Assembly (NCBI GenBank): GCA_016302015.1
Contig: JAEDOJ010000006.1
Coordinates: 1-22,292 of the forward strand
Direction of reading: 5' to 3'
Origin: Oscillospiraceae bacterium
Lineage (GTDB): Bacteria > Bacillota_A > Clostridia > Oscillospirales > Oscillospiraceae
DNA: 22,292 nt
The notes beneath the pieces are model-generated. The model was not told where the DNA came from. It made no database searches and saw only the letters and a program-made list of their open reading frames with translations. The position numbers were made by a program, and so were the translations under genes. Below are positions 8,409 through 17,197 of the stretch, in pieces; the stretch's first letter is position 1, and each line of letters starts with the position of its first letter.

Positions 8409-8569
8409 GGAATCTCTGAATAAATAGAGCGGCGGCTCTCGACGGGTCTTTTCCTCCAATCCTTCGGTTCGAAAAGTTTGAAATACATCCAGTATTCCTG
8501 CACTTTCCGAACCTCGGCTTGAAGAAAAATTCTCCGCCGAGCATCCTTGCCGATTTATTCAGAGCTTCC
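8409..8569. mobile_element. 161-bp MITE-like element, copy 1
   Basis: A non-coding element with imperfect terminal inverted repeats GGAATCTCTGAATAAAT / GGAAGCTCTGAATAAAT (one mismatch in 17), flanked by TTAG at 8405-8408 and 8570-8573. An internal inverted repeat lies around the arms GGTTCGAAAAGT and ACTTTCCGAACC. It is the reverse complement of the element at 21448-21608, with five differences in 161 bases by my count. It has no transposase gene. The GGAA ends and the CTAA/TTAG four-base target resemble IS5-type elements, so it could be mobilised by such a transposase elsewhere; that is inference. It sits in the leader of the DUF2284 gene. Confidence 0.85.
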
Positions 8570-8646
8570 TTAGATCTTTTTACAATGGGTACACATAGCA
8601 TTGCCGGAATCACCAACGAAAATAGGTGATTTCATTTTTATATTAC

Positions 8647-8677
8647 AACTCAGCCGTATGCAAAATACGGCTGAGTT
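8647..8677 (-). terminator. Probable intrinsic terminator after the surface operon
   Basis: A perfect 13-bp inverted repeat (AACTCAGCCGTAT / ATACGGCTGAGTT) with a five-base loop begins 16 bases after the stop of the SLH gene. On the minus strand it is followed by GTAATATAAAAATG, which is AT-rich but lacks a clean T run, so termination may be partial. It would separate the surface operon from the DUF2284/ECF/cob cluster downstream. Confidence 0.6.
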
Positions 8678-8692
8678 GCTGTATCGACTGAA

Positions 8693-11600
8693 TTATTTCG
8701 CAACATTCTCAACGAACCGCATCAGAATTGCCGCCACCTGAGCGCGGGTGGCGCCTGCCTGCGGGTTGAGGTAGAGCTTGCCCCCCTCCTTGCTGCCGCC
8801 GATCAGACCTTCTGCGACAGCCCATTGCATCGCCTCCCGTGCCCAGGACGCTACCCTTTGCCCGTCCTCAAAGGCCGAGAAGTCCTCCCGCGCGGAGGTA
8901 TCCAAATGCAGATAATCCTTCGTATAGCGGCAGAGTATCGCCGCCAGCTGCTCTCTCGTCAGCACACCATCCGGGTCGAATTGACCGTTCCCGACACCAT
9001 TGACCACGCCGTTCTCCGCAGCCCAGACAACGGCGTCCAGATACCACGATGCTGTCAGATCACGGAAGGGATTGCTCCCGGAGGGGGCCGGGCAGCCCGC
9101 TTGCCGCCAGAGCACCGTGACGAGCTGGGCGCGCGTCATGGGCGCCTCCGGCTTGAAGGTCGTCCCGCTCGTGCCGAACATCAGACCGTGTGTGATCGCA
9201 TAATCCACCTCGTTATGATACCACGCGTTCAGCGGTACATCGCACAAGTTCCGCGAGGGACACTGCACACCTCCGTCGCAGGGCCCGCTTGCCGGGAGCG
9301 GCTCGGTTTTTGTTGCGCCGCAGAGAACACAGGTGTAGGTTTTTTCTCCCGCCTGCGTCGCGGTCGGCGCTTTTGTTACGGTTCCTTCATCCCATGTGTG
9401 CGTCTGCGTCGAAGGAATTGGTTCCGTTCTGATTGCCCCGCAGAGGGTACAGGTAAAGGCCTTCTCTCCGTCGGCGGCACAGGTTGGCTCACGAGTAACG
9501 GCTCCTGCGTCCCATGTGTGCGTCTGCGTCGAGGAGATCGGCTCCGTTTTGATTGCCCCACAGAGGGTGCAGGTAAAGGTCTTCTCTCCGTCAGCGGCAC
9601 AGGTCGGCTCACGGGTAACGGCTCCCCCATCCCAAAGATGCTCAGCAAAGACCGTCAGATCCACGGTAGCAGTCGGCACATAATAGGCAGCGCCGCTCTC
9701 GCCGTCTCGGTTCTGATACATCTGCTGATAAGCGCCAAGGGAATAGGTCAGCGTGAATTCCGTATCCTCCGCAGTCAAAGGTTCCTGCGAGAAGCGAATA
9801 TACTGCGTCACATCCTTTTCCACACCGTTGGCATAGCGCGCCGTCACCCGCAATCCGTCAGGATCAAAGCACTGCCCAACCTCATAGGCCGTTTTCTCCG
9901 GCGCGCTTTCTACAGACAACTCCGTAATTGTGCTCCCGACGCACATCAGGTAACCCGAGTCATTCTTAAAGTAAAGATTTCCGTCAGAATCTGCGATCGG
10001 GCTGCAAATGGCATACTGCGCCTGTGCGCTGTAGGGCGTGAACAGCACATACGCCGTCTGCACACTGCTCTCCTGTCCCGCCGAGGTATAGACTTCCGTG
10101 GTGAGATAGGCAGGATCCGCAGCGGTCTGTCCCGCCTGATCCCGCAGCATGCGCAGCTTTCCCGGCGTGTAGTTATCTATAAAATACACATAGACATACG
10201 ACGTCTCTGCCTCATATGCCGTGGTCAACAATCCACTTGTCTGCGGGTAGCCCTGCGTCGGCACGGAATAGGCAATGCGCCATGCTTGCAGATCAATCAC
10301 TGTGATATTATGCCCGGAGTAAGCACCGAACTGCGAGGTGCCCGAAACGCCGATATACGCCCGCCCGTTGTAGACCACGGGGGTAGAGGTACTCATGGGC
10401 GGCGTGGAGGCATTGTCCGAGCCATTGCTTAAATGCAGCCGCTTCTGAGAGCCTTCGCGGAAGGTGCCGTCCTCGTTGACCTCAATGCGGTAGAAATCAC
10501 CGCCCTTGGAGGTAAAATAGTAAGCGTCCGTTGCTTCGTCATAGCAAACGCTGCTGCGCAGGTCGCCCACGCCGGAAGCCGTCTGGCAGTCGATGAGGCG
10601 ACCGGTGCGGGGATCCAGTGACAGGATTTCTCCATGTCCCTTGGTATAGCCGCTGTCGCCGTCATCCGTGGTCACAAGCAGAAAATTCTCAGAAACATAG
10701 GAACCTGCCCAGTAAAAGCCCGCTCCGCTATAAGTCCACGAGGCGACTTTGCGCTCCTTGCTCTGCGCCGTATCCTCGTCCGTTACACTGATACAGACAA
10801 AATTTGCCTGCCGCGTCTCGGAATTCCAAAAGCCTGTGTAAAGATAACCATTGCGATAGGTGATGGGGCAGTTCGGCTGTCCACCCAGTACATCCTCATA
10901 AAGCCACAACGATTCCAGCGTCTCGGCATCAAACGCCTGCACCGCGCCGTTGGACAGCCCGATGAAGATCATCCCCTCCCCATAGGCAGGCGGCGTGATG
11001 GAAAAGCTGGAGGCGTGGTCCATCGGCTTGGCGAGGAGGACTTCTCCGGTCGTTTTGTCCACCTTCATCACCGTATCGTTGGCATAGGTATAGATCACAC
11101 CGCCCACAATGATCGGCGAGCCGACACCGCCGCCGGTCAGGCCTTCGCCGATTTGATTCGCCCAGTTGAGCACCGCAGCCTCCGCAGTGATCGGTGTTGG
11201 TGCTGCGGTAACGCCGTTGTTTTCCGAATTCCCGCGGAAACTTGCCCAGTCACTGCTCTGCAAAAGCTCACTGCGGGTGTTCTCTTCCGCCTTTTGCAGC
11301 GTGACAGCAATGACCTTTTGCTCCTGCCCGGCGGTGAAGGACGCCGTTGCCGCAGCATAGCCGTAGCGGGAAGCGGTATAAGTATAAGCGGCATCGGTGT
11401 TCAGAAGATACTTACCGTTCTCTTCCTGCCAGATTCTTGCGCCGGTGAGGTCGTCCGTCAGAAAAACCACGGCATCCCTTGGCGTAACTACGATCTCCGT
11501 CTCAACAGGCGGCAGCTTCCGTACTGTGATGGTGTAGGTCTGCGAGATCGCCCCCTCATGCGCAAGGGTGACGGAGATTGTATCTTCCTCCTGCGCGGTG

Positions 11601-13867
11601 TCTAACGGCAGTATGACGCTCTGCGCCTCATTTACCGCCAAGTCCGTATAGTCCAGCGTCTGCGTGCTCTCGCCGCAGGTCAATGTCAGGGTAAACGCAT
11701 TGTCGTTGCCGCCGGAGGTATTGAACAGCTTTACCTCTGCCGTAACGGCGTCCAGCGTTTGCCCGACGGAGAGGGTATAGCGTAAAACCTCTTTGTCAAA
11801 TTTTTGCGTCCCGTTCTCCTGCGCCATCGGCAGGCTCTGACCATTTGCGGAGAACGACAGACTGTTGAGCTGTAAGAGCCGCTGCGCGGTCAGGAAATAT
11901 TCCTGGTAATAGGTCACGCCGTTTTGGCTTTTGCCGATTTCCAACCGCATGGTATTCCCCTCGCCAGAAGCGCCGAGGAAGGTGGTCGTGGATTTATAAA
12001 CTCCGTCAGAAAGCGTCAGCGTCCGCGCGCTATACGCGGGATTCCAGTAGCGGTAATCCGCATAGTAGCCCGTGATTGTGCAGCCCTGCGCCGTATCGGC
12101 AAGCGTTACGAGGATGCCAAAGGCGGTCTGATTGGAGCCGACGCGGTAAGTATAGGTGTGGGTAGCCGGTTGAAAGTCCGTGTCGCTGCCATAGGTCACG
12201 GTTTTGGTCGGCCCTACATGGAGCGCACTCAACCAGTTCGTAGCATCGGGCGTAGGCGCATTTACCGTCAGAGCTTCTTTGGCGGTAAACGCGGCGCTTG
12301 TGTGATAGTAGATATCCTTCGTAGCGACATAAGTATAACTCTCCCCGGGGATCAGTGCAAACACGGTAGCAGTGCCGCTGTGTGTTTTGGGCGCGACAGG
12401 TACGCCGGCTGCATTTTGTACGGACACAGCAACCTCCTGCGCGTGCGTTACCGTCACCTGGGCGGGAGCAACCTTGGTCACGCTTAAGGTATAGACCGTT
12501 TTTTGTCCGTTGGTGTGCGAGACCTCTACCGCAATTTGGCAGCCACTTCCGCTGATCGGGACGGCTGCCGTCTCACGGTCGCTGCCGTTGATCGAAATCG
12601 CGGCATCGGCGCACAACGGCGAGGCATCGATCTGCAAAGTGTCCGAAACCGTCGTCACCTGATATTCCGTCACAGAAGGCGTGAAGGAGAGCGGGAGCTG
12701 CGTTCCGTCGCCGCTCACGGTCAGGGAGGCGAGCGTGGGTACTCTGACGATCTCCATCGGGTAACGCTGGTACTGTTCAAACGCACCGTCCGCCAGACGC
12801 GCCTCCAGTGCGAAGGCAGCGCCTTCCATACTGTTTTGCGGGATCAGCGCGGAAAGGACGGCCTGCTTGCTCTGCCAAGTGCGGCGTGCGGCATTCGGCG
12901 TATCTGCCAGATACACACCGCAGGCGGTGGTATCCACACCCTCGCCCGGTTCGATATAAGGATAGATGTTTCCTGCGGCACAGTCTGGTACATAGTAGAT
13001 ATTTCCGTCGCGCCGCACCGCTGCCCACTGTTCGCCGCTGTCTGTGCTCAGCTCCACATTTGCGATCCATGTGCCGCTCGGAAGACTTGCAGACAGCGTT
13101 TGGCCTTCCGCCACCGTGACCGTGCCGCGCACATGGTTGATGCCTCCGTCAGAGAGGTCAAAGGTATAGCTGCCGGGGATCAGCGCGATCTCGGTTGTCC
13201 GCTCTGCCCGATAAATATTGCCGAAGCTCCCCGTAAAAACGGCGTTTACGGCTTTGTTCGTCTCGCTGCCCTGCGTAACGGACAGCCGAAGCGTGACCGT
13301 CTCTCCATTCAGATATGCGGCATAGGCGTCCATTGCCTTTTGCAGCTCCGTCCGAAGCGTCTCCGCCTCCTCCGCCGTCACGCCGTAGAGTCCGCTCAGT
13401 GCGTTACGGTAAGCCTCCTGTGCGGCGGGATAGTTTTTGACCCCGCTCGTGCTGCCGTCATACTCCGCCATCACGATCAAAAGAGCAAGATAGCGCTCGG
13501 AATACTGCTCCTGTGCGGAGGTGAAGCAAACCGCCGTCACCTGATCGGCGGACACATCGAGATCATAGCCCTCCCCGTCATAGAAAAGACAGTAATTGTC
13601 CGTCACACCGTCAATGGCGGAGATAAAGCCGCTGTCGATTCCCTCAAAGCTATGCCCGGAGTTTTTCAGCGCCGTGCGTACCGTGTCCCCTGCATTGTAA
13701 GAAAGGTACACCGGCTCGATGACGACGCGTTCCTGCGTTACAACCGCCAGTGCGAATTGGCCGCCGTGCGCCGCGCCTGCTGCCCCTGCCGTTGCCGGAA
13801 CACAGGACAGGATGATCGCCACGATCAGGCAGTATGCCAAAAACCGTTTGAAAGTAAAGCGTTCCAT
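8693..13867 (-). CDS. Giant secreted surface protein: beta-propeller (PQQ-like), CxxC repeats, three SLH domains
   Basis: The 1724-residue protein has a signal peptide (RFLAYCLIVAIILSCVPATAGA). An N-terminal part with GDTVRTALKNSG and GFISAIDGV is possibly DUF4430-like. A helical stretch follows, then several beta-rich, Ig/cadherin-like segments to about residue 865. Residues about 870-1310 look like a PQQ-type beta-propeller: WASFRGNSENNGV, SPIIVGGVIYTYANDTVMKV, SPIADSDGNLYFKNDSGYLM. An Ig-like domain (1312-1409) is followed by three 40-residue repeats (1410-1529) with FTCTLCGA, and then three SLH domains to the end (NPFRDLTASWYLDAVVWA, FDPDGVLTREQLAAIL). SLH domains hold proteins to cell-wall polymers, so it should be displayed outside. 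The ATG at 13867 has GGGAGG; the gene starts 14 bases after the transglutaminase homologue and ends the operon. Corrinoid binding by the propeller is only a proposal, by analogy with BtuG of Bacteroides. Confidence 0.9.
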   Translation of the reverse strand: MERFTFKRFLAYCLIVAIILSCVPATAGAAGAAHGGQFALAVVTQERVVIEPVYLSYNAGDTVRTALKNSGHSFEGIDSGFISAIDGVTDNYCLFYDGEGYDLDVSADQVTAVCFTSAQEQYSERYLALLIVMAEYDGSTSGVKNYPAAQEAYRNALSGLYGVTAEEAETLRTELQKAMDAYAAYLNGETVTLRLSVTQGSETNKAVNAVFTGSFGNIYRAERTTEIALIPGSYTFDLSDGGINHVRGTVTVAEGQTLSASLPSGTWIANVELSTDSGEQWAAVRRDGNIYYVPDCAAGNIYPYIEPGEGVDTTACGVYLADTPNAARRTWQSKQAVLSALIPQNSMEGAAFALEARLADGAFEQYQRYPMEIVRVPTLASLTVSGDGTQLPLSFTPSVTEYQVTTVSDTLQIDASPLCADAAISINGSDRETAAVPISGSGCQIAVEVSHTNGQKTVYTLSVTKVAPAQVTVTHAQEVAVSVQNAAGVPVAPKTHSGTATVFALIPGESYTYVATKDIYYHTSAAFTAKEALTVNAPTPDATNWLSALHVGPTKTVTYGSDTDFQPATHTYTYRVGSNQTAFGILVTLADTAQGCTITGYYADYRYWNPAYSARTLTLSDGVYKSTTTFLGASGEGNTMRLEIGKSQNGVTYYQEYFLTAQRLLQLNSLSFSANGQSLPMAQENGTQKFDKEVLRYTLSVGQTLDAVTAEVKLFNTSGGNDNAFTLTLTCGESTQTLDYTDLAVNEAQSVILPLDTAQEEDTISVTLAHEGAISQTYTITVRKLPPVETEIVVTPRDAVVFLTDDLTGARIWQEENGKYLLNTDAAYTYTASRYGYAAATASFTAGQEQKVIAVTLQKAEENTRSELLQSSDWASFRGNSENNGVTAAPTPITAEAAVLNWANQIGEGLTGGGVGSPIIVGGVIYTYANDTVMKVDKTTGEVLLAKPMDHASSFSITPPAYGEGMIFIGLSNGAVQAFDAETLESLWLYEDVLGGQPNCPITYRNGYLYTGFWNSETRQANFVCISVTDEDTAQSKERKVASWTYSGAGFYWAGSYVSENFLLVTTDDGDSGYTKGHGEILSLDPRTGRLIDCQTASGVGDLRSSVCYDEATDAYYFTSKGGDFYRIEVNEDGTFREGSQKRLHLSNGSDNASTPPMSTSTPVVYNGRAYIGVSGTSQFGAYSGHNITVIDLQAWRIAYSVPTQGYPQTSGLLTTAYEAETSYVYVYFIDNYTPGKLRMLRDQAGQTAADPAYLTTEVYTSAGQESSVQTAYVLFTPYSAQAQYAICSPIADSDGNLYFKNDSGYLMCVGSTITELSVESAPEKTAYEVGQCFDPDGLRVTARYANGVEKDVTQYIRFSQEPLTAEDTEFTLTYSLGAYQQMYQNRDGESGAAYYVPTATVDLTVFAEHLWDGGAVTREPTCAADGEKTFTCTLCGAIKTEPISSTQTHTWDAGAVTREPTCAADGEKAFTCTLCGAIRTEPIPSTQTHTWDEGTVTKAPTATQAGEKTYTCVLCGATKTEPLPASGPCDGGVQCPSRNLCDVPLNAWYHNEVDYAITHGLMFGTSGTTFKPEAPMTRAQLVTVLWRQAGCPAPSGSNPFRDLTASWYLDAVVWAAENGVVNGVGNGQFDPDGVLTREQLAAILCRYTKDYLHLDTSAREDFSAFEDGQRVASWAREAMQWAVAEGLIGGSKEGGKLYLNPQAGATRAQVAAILMRFVENVAK
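9281..9640 (-). repeat. Three tandem 120-bp repeats encoding 40-residue CxxC modules
   Basis: Three in-frame units of exactly 120 bp (9640-9521, 9520-9401, 9400-9281) lie inside the SLH gene. Each encodes a module of the form H.WD.G.V...PT, then GEKTFTCTLCGA and KTEP. Units 1 and 2 are the closest; unit 3 is more diverged and has Thr in place of its first Cys. The CxxC pairs suggest a small zinc-ribbon-like or disulfide-bonded stalk element. Related modules occur at the C-terminus of the protein encoded at 19213-21126. Confidence 0.9.
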
Positions 13868-13881
13868 TGTATTCCTCCCGC

Positions 13882-16107
13882 TTATAAAATATTGCACCGA
13901 AACCATCGCGCAAAGATACGCCTGATCGGTTTGGTCTTCTTTTTCCATGCGGAGCAAACCGTCTCCATGATGTGCAGTGCACGGCTTCTATGGCTCTCAT
14001 CGCAGGAATGGTCGCTGAAGCAAAGCTCCGCAGCAAACGCCAGTACTTCCGCAACAAGCGCCGTATCCTCCCGGTCAAGCAGCGCCGCGAGCTCCGCCGC
14101 CCGCTCGGTCAGCGGCACATTCCGTTCGGAAAGGCCGAGGCTTTGCAGCACCGTATGTGTATATCGCAGGCAGTCCACGCTTGCCCTCCGCGCTTCCGCC
14201 GTGGAAAAGCTCTGGATGCGCTTTTTCAGCCTCCTGCGCAGCACAAGCGCCCGCAGCAGCGCAAGCACAAGAGTCAAAAGCACTGCGCCCAAAAGACCCC
14301 AAAGCAGCGGCAGCCGGAACGACGAGCCCGTTTTTTCATGCAGCTGCTGTTGAATTTGGAGTTCCTGCCGCTCATTTTGCTCCGCTTCCGGACTGTCCTG
14401 CGGCAGAACTGCCTCTGTCTGGGTGCTCCCGTCCGGCGGCAGCGCATAGATGATTTCATTTTTATGGTTGGGTGTTGTATCGAATGGGATCCAGCCCACG
14501 CCGTCCAGGTAGATCTCCGTCCAAGCGTGCGCGTTTTCCTGTGTCAACAGGACGGCAGAACCCTCTTCCAAGCCCTCCGCCTCTGCGCCGGGGAGCAGAT
14601 AACCCTCGACATAGCGGGCGGGAACACCGCAGCAGCGCATCAGCAGCGTGGCAAGCGTGGCATACTGCACACTGTAGCCACGCGGATTGACCGTCAGCAG
14701 ATACTCCAAATAGGGCATATCGCCCTGCGCCGTCACGGTGCTCTCGTCGTAAGTCAGAGTCTGTTCCACCCAGAAAAGCACCTGTTCCCGTGCCTGCACC
14801 GTCGTCATTGCCTCCGTCGGGAGGGGAAACTGCGCCGCGAGCAGCTTGTAAGCATCTTCCGGAACATTCAGATATTGCGTATATACCCAATCACGATAAG
14901 CCGCCTCCGCATTGATATAAGACTGCGCACCTCCACCTTCGGCAAGACGCGCCTGCGCCAAATAGCTGCCCGCCACATCAAACAGCGTGCCCTCCACAGC
15001 TTCGCCTGCCTTGCATCCCTCCGTCCGCAGGGCGCGGGGATCCTGCGCGGGAATTTCCGCTCCGTAGGGGACATAAGGATAAGCTGCGCAAGCACCCAAC
15101 GGACGAACGGTAAAGCGGTTCTCGGAGGTGTTTTGCAAAGCTGCCTCTTCCGCACCGCGCTGGGTGGAAGGACAGAAGCCGTTTTTCTGTATGGCATATA
15201 ACAACTCCGCATTTTCTGCGACGGCGGTCTTGTCCGTCTCGCTCCACCCCTGCGCCGTATAAACGCCGCCGACATAACCGCGCAGATATACCGCGCTCCA
15301 CTCTTCCATGCACAATTCCAGCGCCGCCTCGCTGGAAGGCTCGAAAGCGCCCAGATCTTGCAGGTCGCCCTCCGGCAGTGGATTCTCCGTGGATTCATAG
15401 CATATGCGGTGCAGCTGCGAGGTCAGCCATTGTCCCGCATCGGTTTGTTGTACCTCCCCGCCAAATGCGGCAAGGGGCGCAGAGACGAGTGCGAGGATCA
15501 GCAGCGCCGCAAGCATCGGCTTTCCGCCGCCGGAGGCGCGGTAAACAAGCAGCAAAAGCGTGCCTGTCAGGTACAGCGCCAGCCACACGCTCCCGTCCAA
15601 AAAACCGCACAGGACGAGCAGCAAAACGCCTGCCACGCAGCAAAAATGCGGAATGCCGCGCCATGCCCGCACAGCCGCTGCCGTCAATCCACCGAGCGAT
15701 GCAGAGACGACTGCCGCCGTCAGAGCGTTAAAGCCTGCAGCCTCGTAAGGCGGGTAATAGTAGCCCGTTTTTTCGGTCAGCAGCGCTCTGACCCCGTTTC
15801 CAAGGGTGGAAATGCCCTGCGTGAGCGCGGTTTTGCACAGGAAACAGAGCAGAACACCTGCCGCGCATACAGCAAGCAGTGCTGCCCGCTGCCATTGGCA
15901 CTCCCAAGAGAAGCATATCGCAAGCGCCGCCGCACACAGTCCCAAAAACAGCCACGCCCCATCCATGGGGTAGATCGTCCGTTCCATACCCCAAAGTCCC
16001 AAAAAGATCGGAACGGCAGCAAGGAGCAGAGAAAGCCGATCCTGTAACGGCTGCTCAGCGCGGCTTTGCTGTTTGGTCAGATGCAGCGTGTTTTTGTCAT
16101 ATTTCAA
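13882..16107 (-). CDS. Membrane transglutaminase-like protein (TgpA-like) with Ser at the expected catalytic Cys
   Basis: The 741-residue protein has an N-terminal membrane region of about six spans (LLLAAVPIFLGLWGMERTIY onwards), an extracytoplasmic part with a transglutaminase-core domain, another span (LPLLWGLLGAVLLTLVLAL) and a cytoplasmic DUF4129-like tail with RAAELAALLDRE. The core shows GVPARYVEGYLLP, ENAHAWTEIYLDGVGWIPFD and FDTTP, giving the expected His and Asp. The catalytic position, normally Cys in a G-[YV]-C motif, is Ser479 here (RGYSVQYATLATLLMR). Ser variants may be common in Firmicutes, and activity is uncertain. MoxR-DUF58-transglutaminase trios are widespread, with poorly known function. 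The start appears to be a TTG at 16107, seven bases past the DUF58 stop, with GGAG about 11 bases upstream; the ATG at 16100 is out of frame. Confidence 0.88.
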   Translation of the reverse strand: MKYDKNTLHLTKQQSRAEQPLQDRLSLLLAAVPIFLGLWGMERTIYPMDGAWLFLGLCAAALAICFSWECQWQRAALLAVCAAGVLLCFLCKTALTQGISTLGNGVRALLTEKTGYYYPPYEAAGFNALTAAVVSASLGGLTAAAVRAWRGIPHFCCVAGVLLLVLCGFLDGSVWLALYLTGTLLLLVYRASGGGKPMLAALLILALVSAPLAAFGGEVQQTDAGQWLTSQLHRICYESTENPLPEGDLQDLGAFEPSSEAALELCMEEWSAVYLRGYVGGVYTAQGWSETDKTAVAENAELLYAIQKNGFCPSTQRGAEEAALQNTSENRFTVRPLGACAAYPYVPYGAEIPAQDPRALRTEGCKAGEAVEGTLFDVAGSYLAQARLAEGGGAQSYINAEAAYRDWVYTQYLNVPEDAYKLLAAQFPLPTEAMTTVQAREQVLFWVEQTLTYDESTVTAQGDMPYLEYLLTVNPRGYSVQYATLATLLMRCCGVPARYVEGYLLPGAEAEGLEEGSAVLLTQENAHAWTEIYLDGVGWIPFDTTPNHKNEIIYALPPDGSTQTEAVLPQDSPEAEQNERQELQIQQQLHEKTGSSFRLPLLWGLLGAVLLTLVLALLRALVLRRRLKKRIQSFSTAEARRASVDCLRYTHTVLQSLGLSERNVPLTERAAELAALLDREDTALVAEVLAFAAELCFSDHSCDESHRSRALHIMETVCSAWKKKTKPIRRIFARWFRCNIL

Positions 16108-16114
16108 CGGTTTC

Positions 16115-17197
16115 TCAACTCCAGCTCAAAATTCGCAGTGTCTGCGCCGCCGTTTCGGGCGTAAAGCAGTCCTCGCCCGCGCCGCAAAGCAGCACCTTGC
16201 AGGGCGCTGCCTGCAAAAAGGCTTCCTGCGGATACTGCGTTCCCAAATAGATGATACGTCCCGCGGTCGGACTGCCGCAGGTGCTGAGGTATAAGGCACT
16301 GCCGCTCTCTCCGGAAATCGTGCGGGACTTCAAGAGCGACGCAACCGCCTCCGGCAGTTCCTCTGTCACATTCACAGTCCGCGTCTGTATCGTCTCCTCA
16401 TTCCAGCTGAGGCGGAACGGTATACCTTGCTCCGTCAGCGCCTGCGCGACAGACACCGCTGCCTCCATAAGCGCGTCCGCCTGTGCAGGAGACGCATTGT
16501 CCCATGTTCGGTCCACAAACAGCAGCAGGGACTGATCCACGGGGCAGGCAGCCTCCCGCACCACGGGATGCCCCCGTTTGGAAGAGAGCTTCCAGTGAAT
16601 CTGGCTGAGGCTGTCTCCCGGCACGTAATCCCGGAGCTGATAGGTCTCGGTACGGTCCTGTCCCTTCCGATCCTGCGCATATTCCTGACAGTCCTCGCGC
16701 AGTGCGGGCGCAGACTCCATGCGGATCTCCACGGGGAAGGTATGGGGCATGACCAACACCCGCTTGACCGCACCGCAGGAAAGCGGCACAGGGAGCAGCC
16801 CGCTCAGATCCCACAGCCGCACCTTTTCCATGCTGCACCGCAGGCAGCCGCAGAAATCGCTTTTCAGCTCTACCGCCTGCTCCTTTTGCAGGAACAGTTT
16901 TTTCTGCACACGCTCACCCGTCACGGAATTTTCTACGGTCAAGCATACGCTTACACTGCCGCAGGGCAAATGTCCCCGTCCACAGCGAACGGTCAAAAAA
17001 ACGGTTTTTCCCTTTTCCGTGACAGACACCGCCTCCATCCGGAGGCTGACCCGTTTGCGGGCAAACCACACAATTCCCCATGAAAGCAGCGGCAGCAGGA
17101 GGCAACCGCCGAGGCAGGCAAAAAGCGCCGCCGACGGCTGCAAGAGGCACCCGAGCAGGAGAAGCACTGCGAAGCAGAGCCACAAAAGCCACCTCAT
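16115..17197 (-). CDS. DUF58 domain membrane protein
   Basis: The 360-residue protein starts with two close hydrophobic segments (LLWLCFAVLLLLGCLL and ALFACLGGCLLLPLLSWGIVW). A beta-rich stretch and the DUF58 signature RDYVPGDSLSQIHWKLSSKRG follow, then a von Willebrand-A-like C-terminal half (SLLLFVDRTWDNASPAQADALMEAAVSVAQAL). DUF58 proteins pair with MoxR ATPases and transglutaminase-like membrane proteins; they are thought to act in assembly or maturation of envelope proteins, but the mechanism is unknown. The ATG at 17197 overlaps the moxR stop in an ATGA, and its stop is seven bases from the next start, so the three are coupled. Confidence 0.9.
   Translation of the reverse strand: MRWLLWLCFAVLLLLGCLLQPSAALFACLGGCLLLPLLSWGIVWFARKRVSLRMEAVSVTEKGKTVFLTVRCGRGHLPCGSVSVCLTVENSVTGERVQKKLFLQKEQAVELKSDFCGCLRCSMEKVRLWDLSGLLPVPLSCGAVKRVLVMPHTFPVEIRMESAPALREDCQEYAQDRKGQDRTETYQLRDYVPGDSLSQIHWKLSSKRGHPVVREAACPVDQSLLLFVDRTWDNASPAQADALMEAAVSVAQALTEQGIPFRLSWNEETIQTRTVNVTEELPEAVASLLKSRTISGESGSALYLSTCGSPTAGRIIYLGTQYPQEAFLQAAPCKVLLCGAGEDCFTPETAAQTLRILSWS

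Noticed and set aside
9281..9640. Possible CRISPR array because of regular 120-bp repeats
   Set aside because: The units are contiguous, in frame and coding, with no short repeat/unique spacer pattern.
8825..10432. 535-codon open frame on the plus strand
   Set aside because: It lies entirely opposite the propeller/SLH coding region and shows only repeats mirrored from that gene.
12503..14353. 616-codon open frame on the plus strand, opposite the SLH and transglutaminase-like genes
   Set aside because: It is the reverse-strand shadow of GC-rich coding sequence, is Arg/Cys/His-rich without domain motifs, and overlaps two genes with clear domains.
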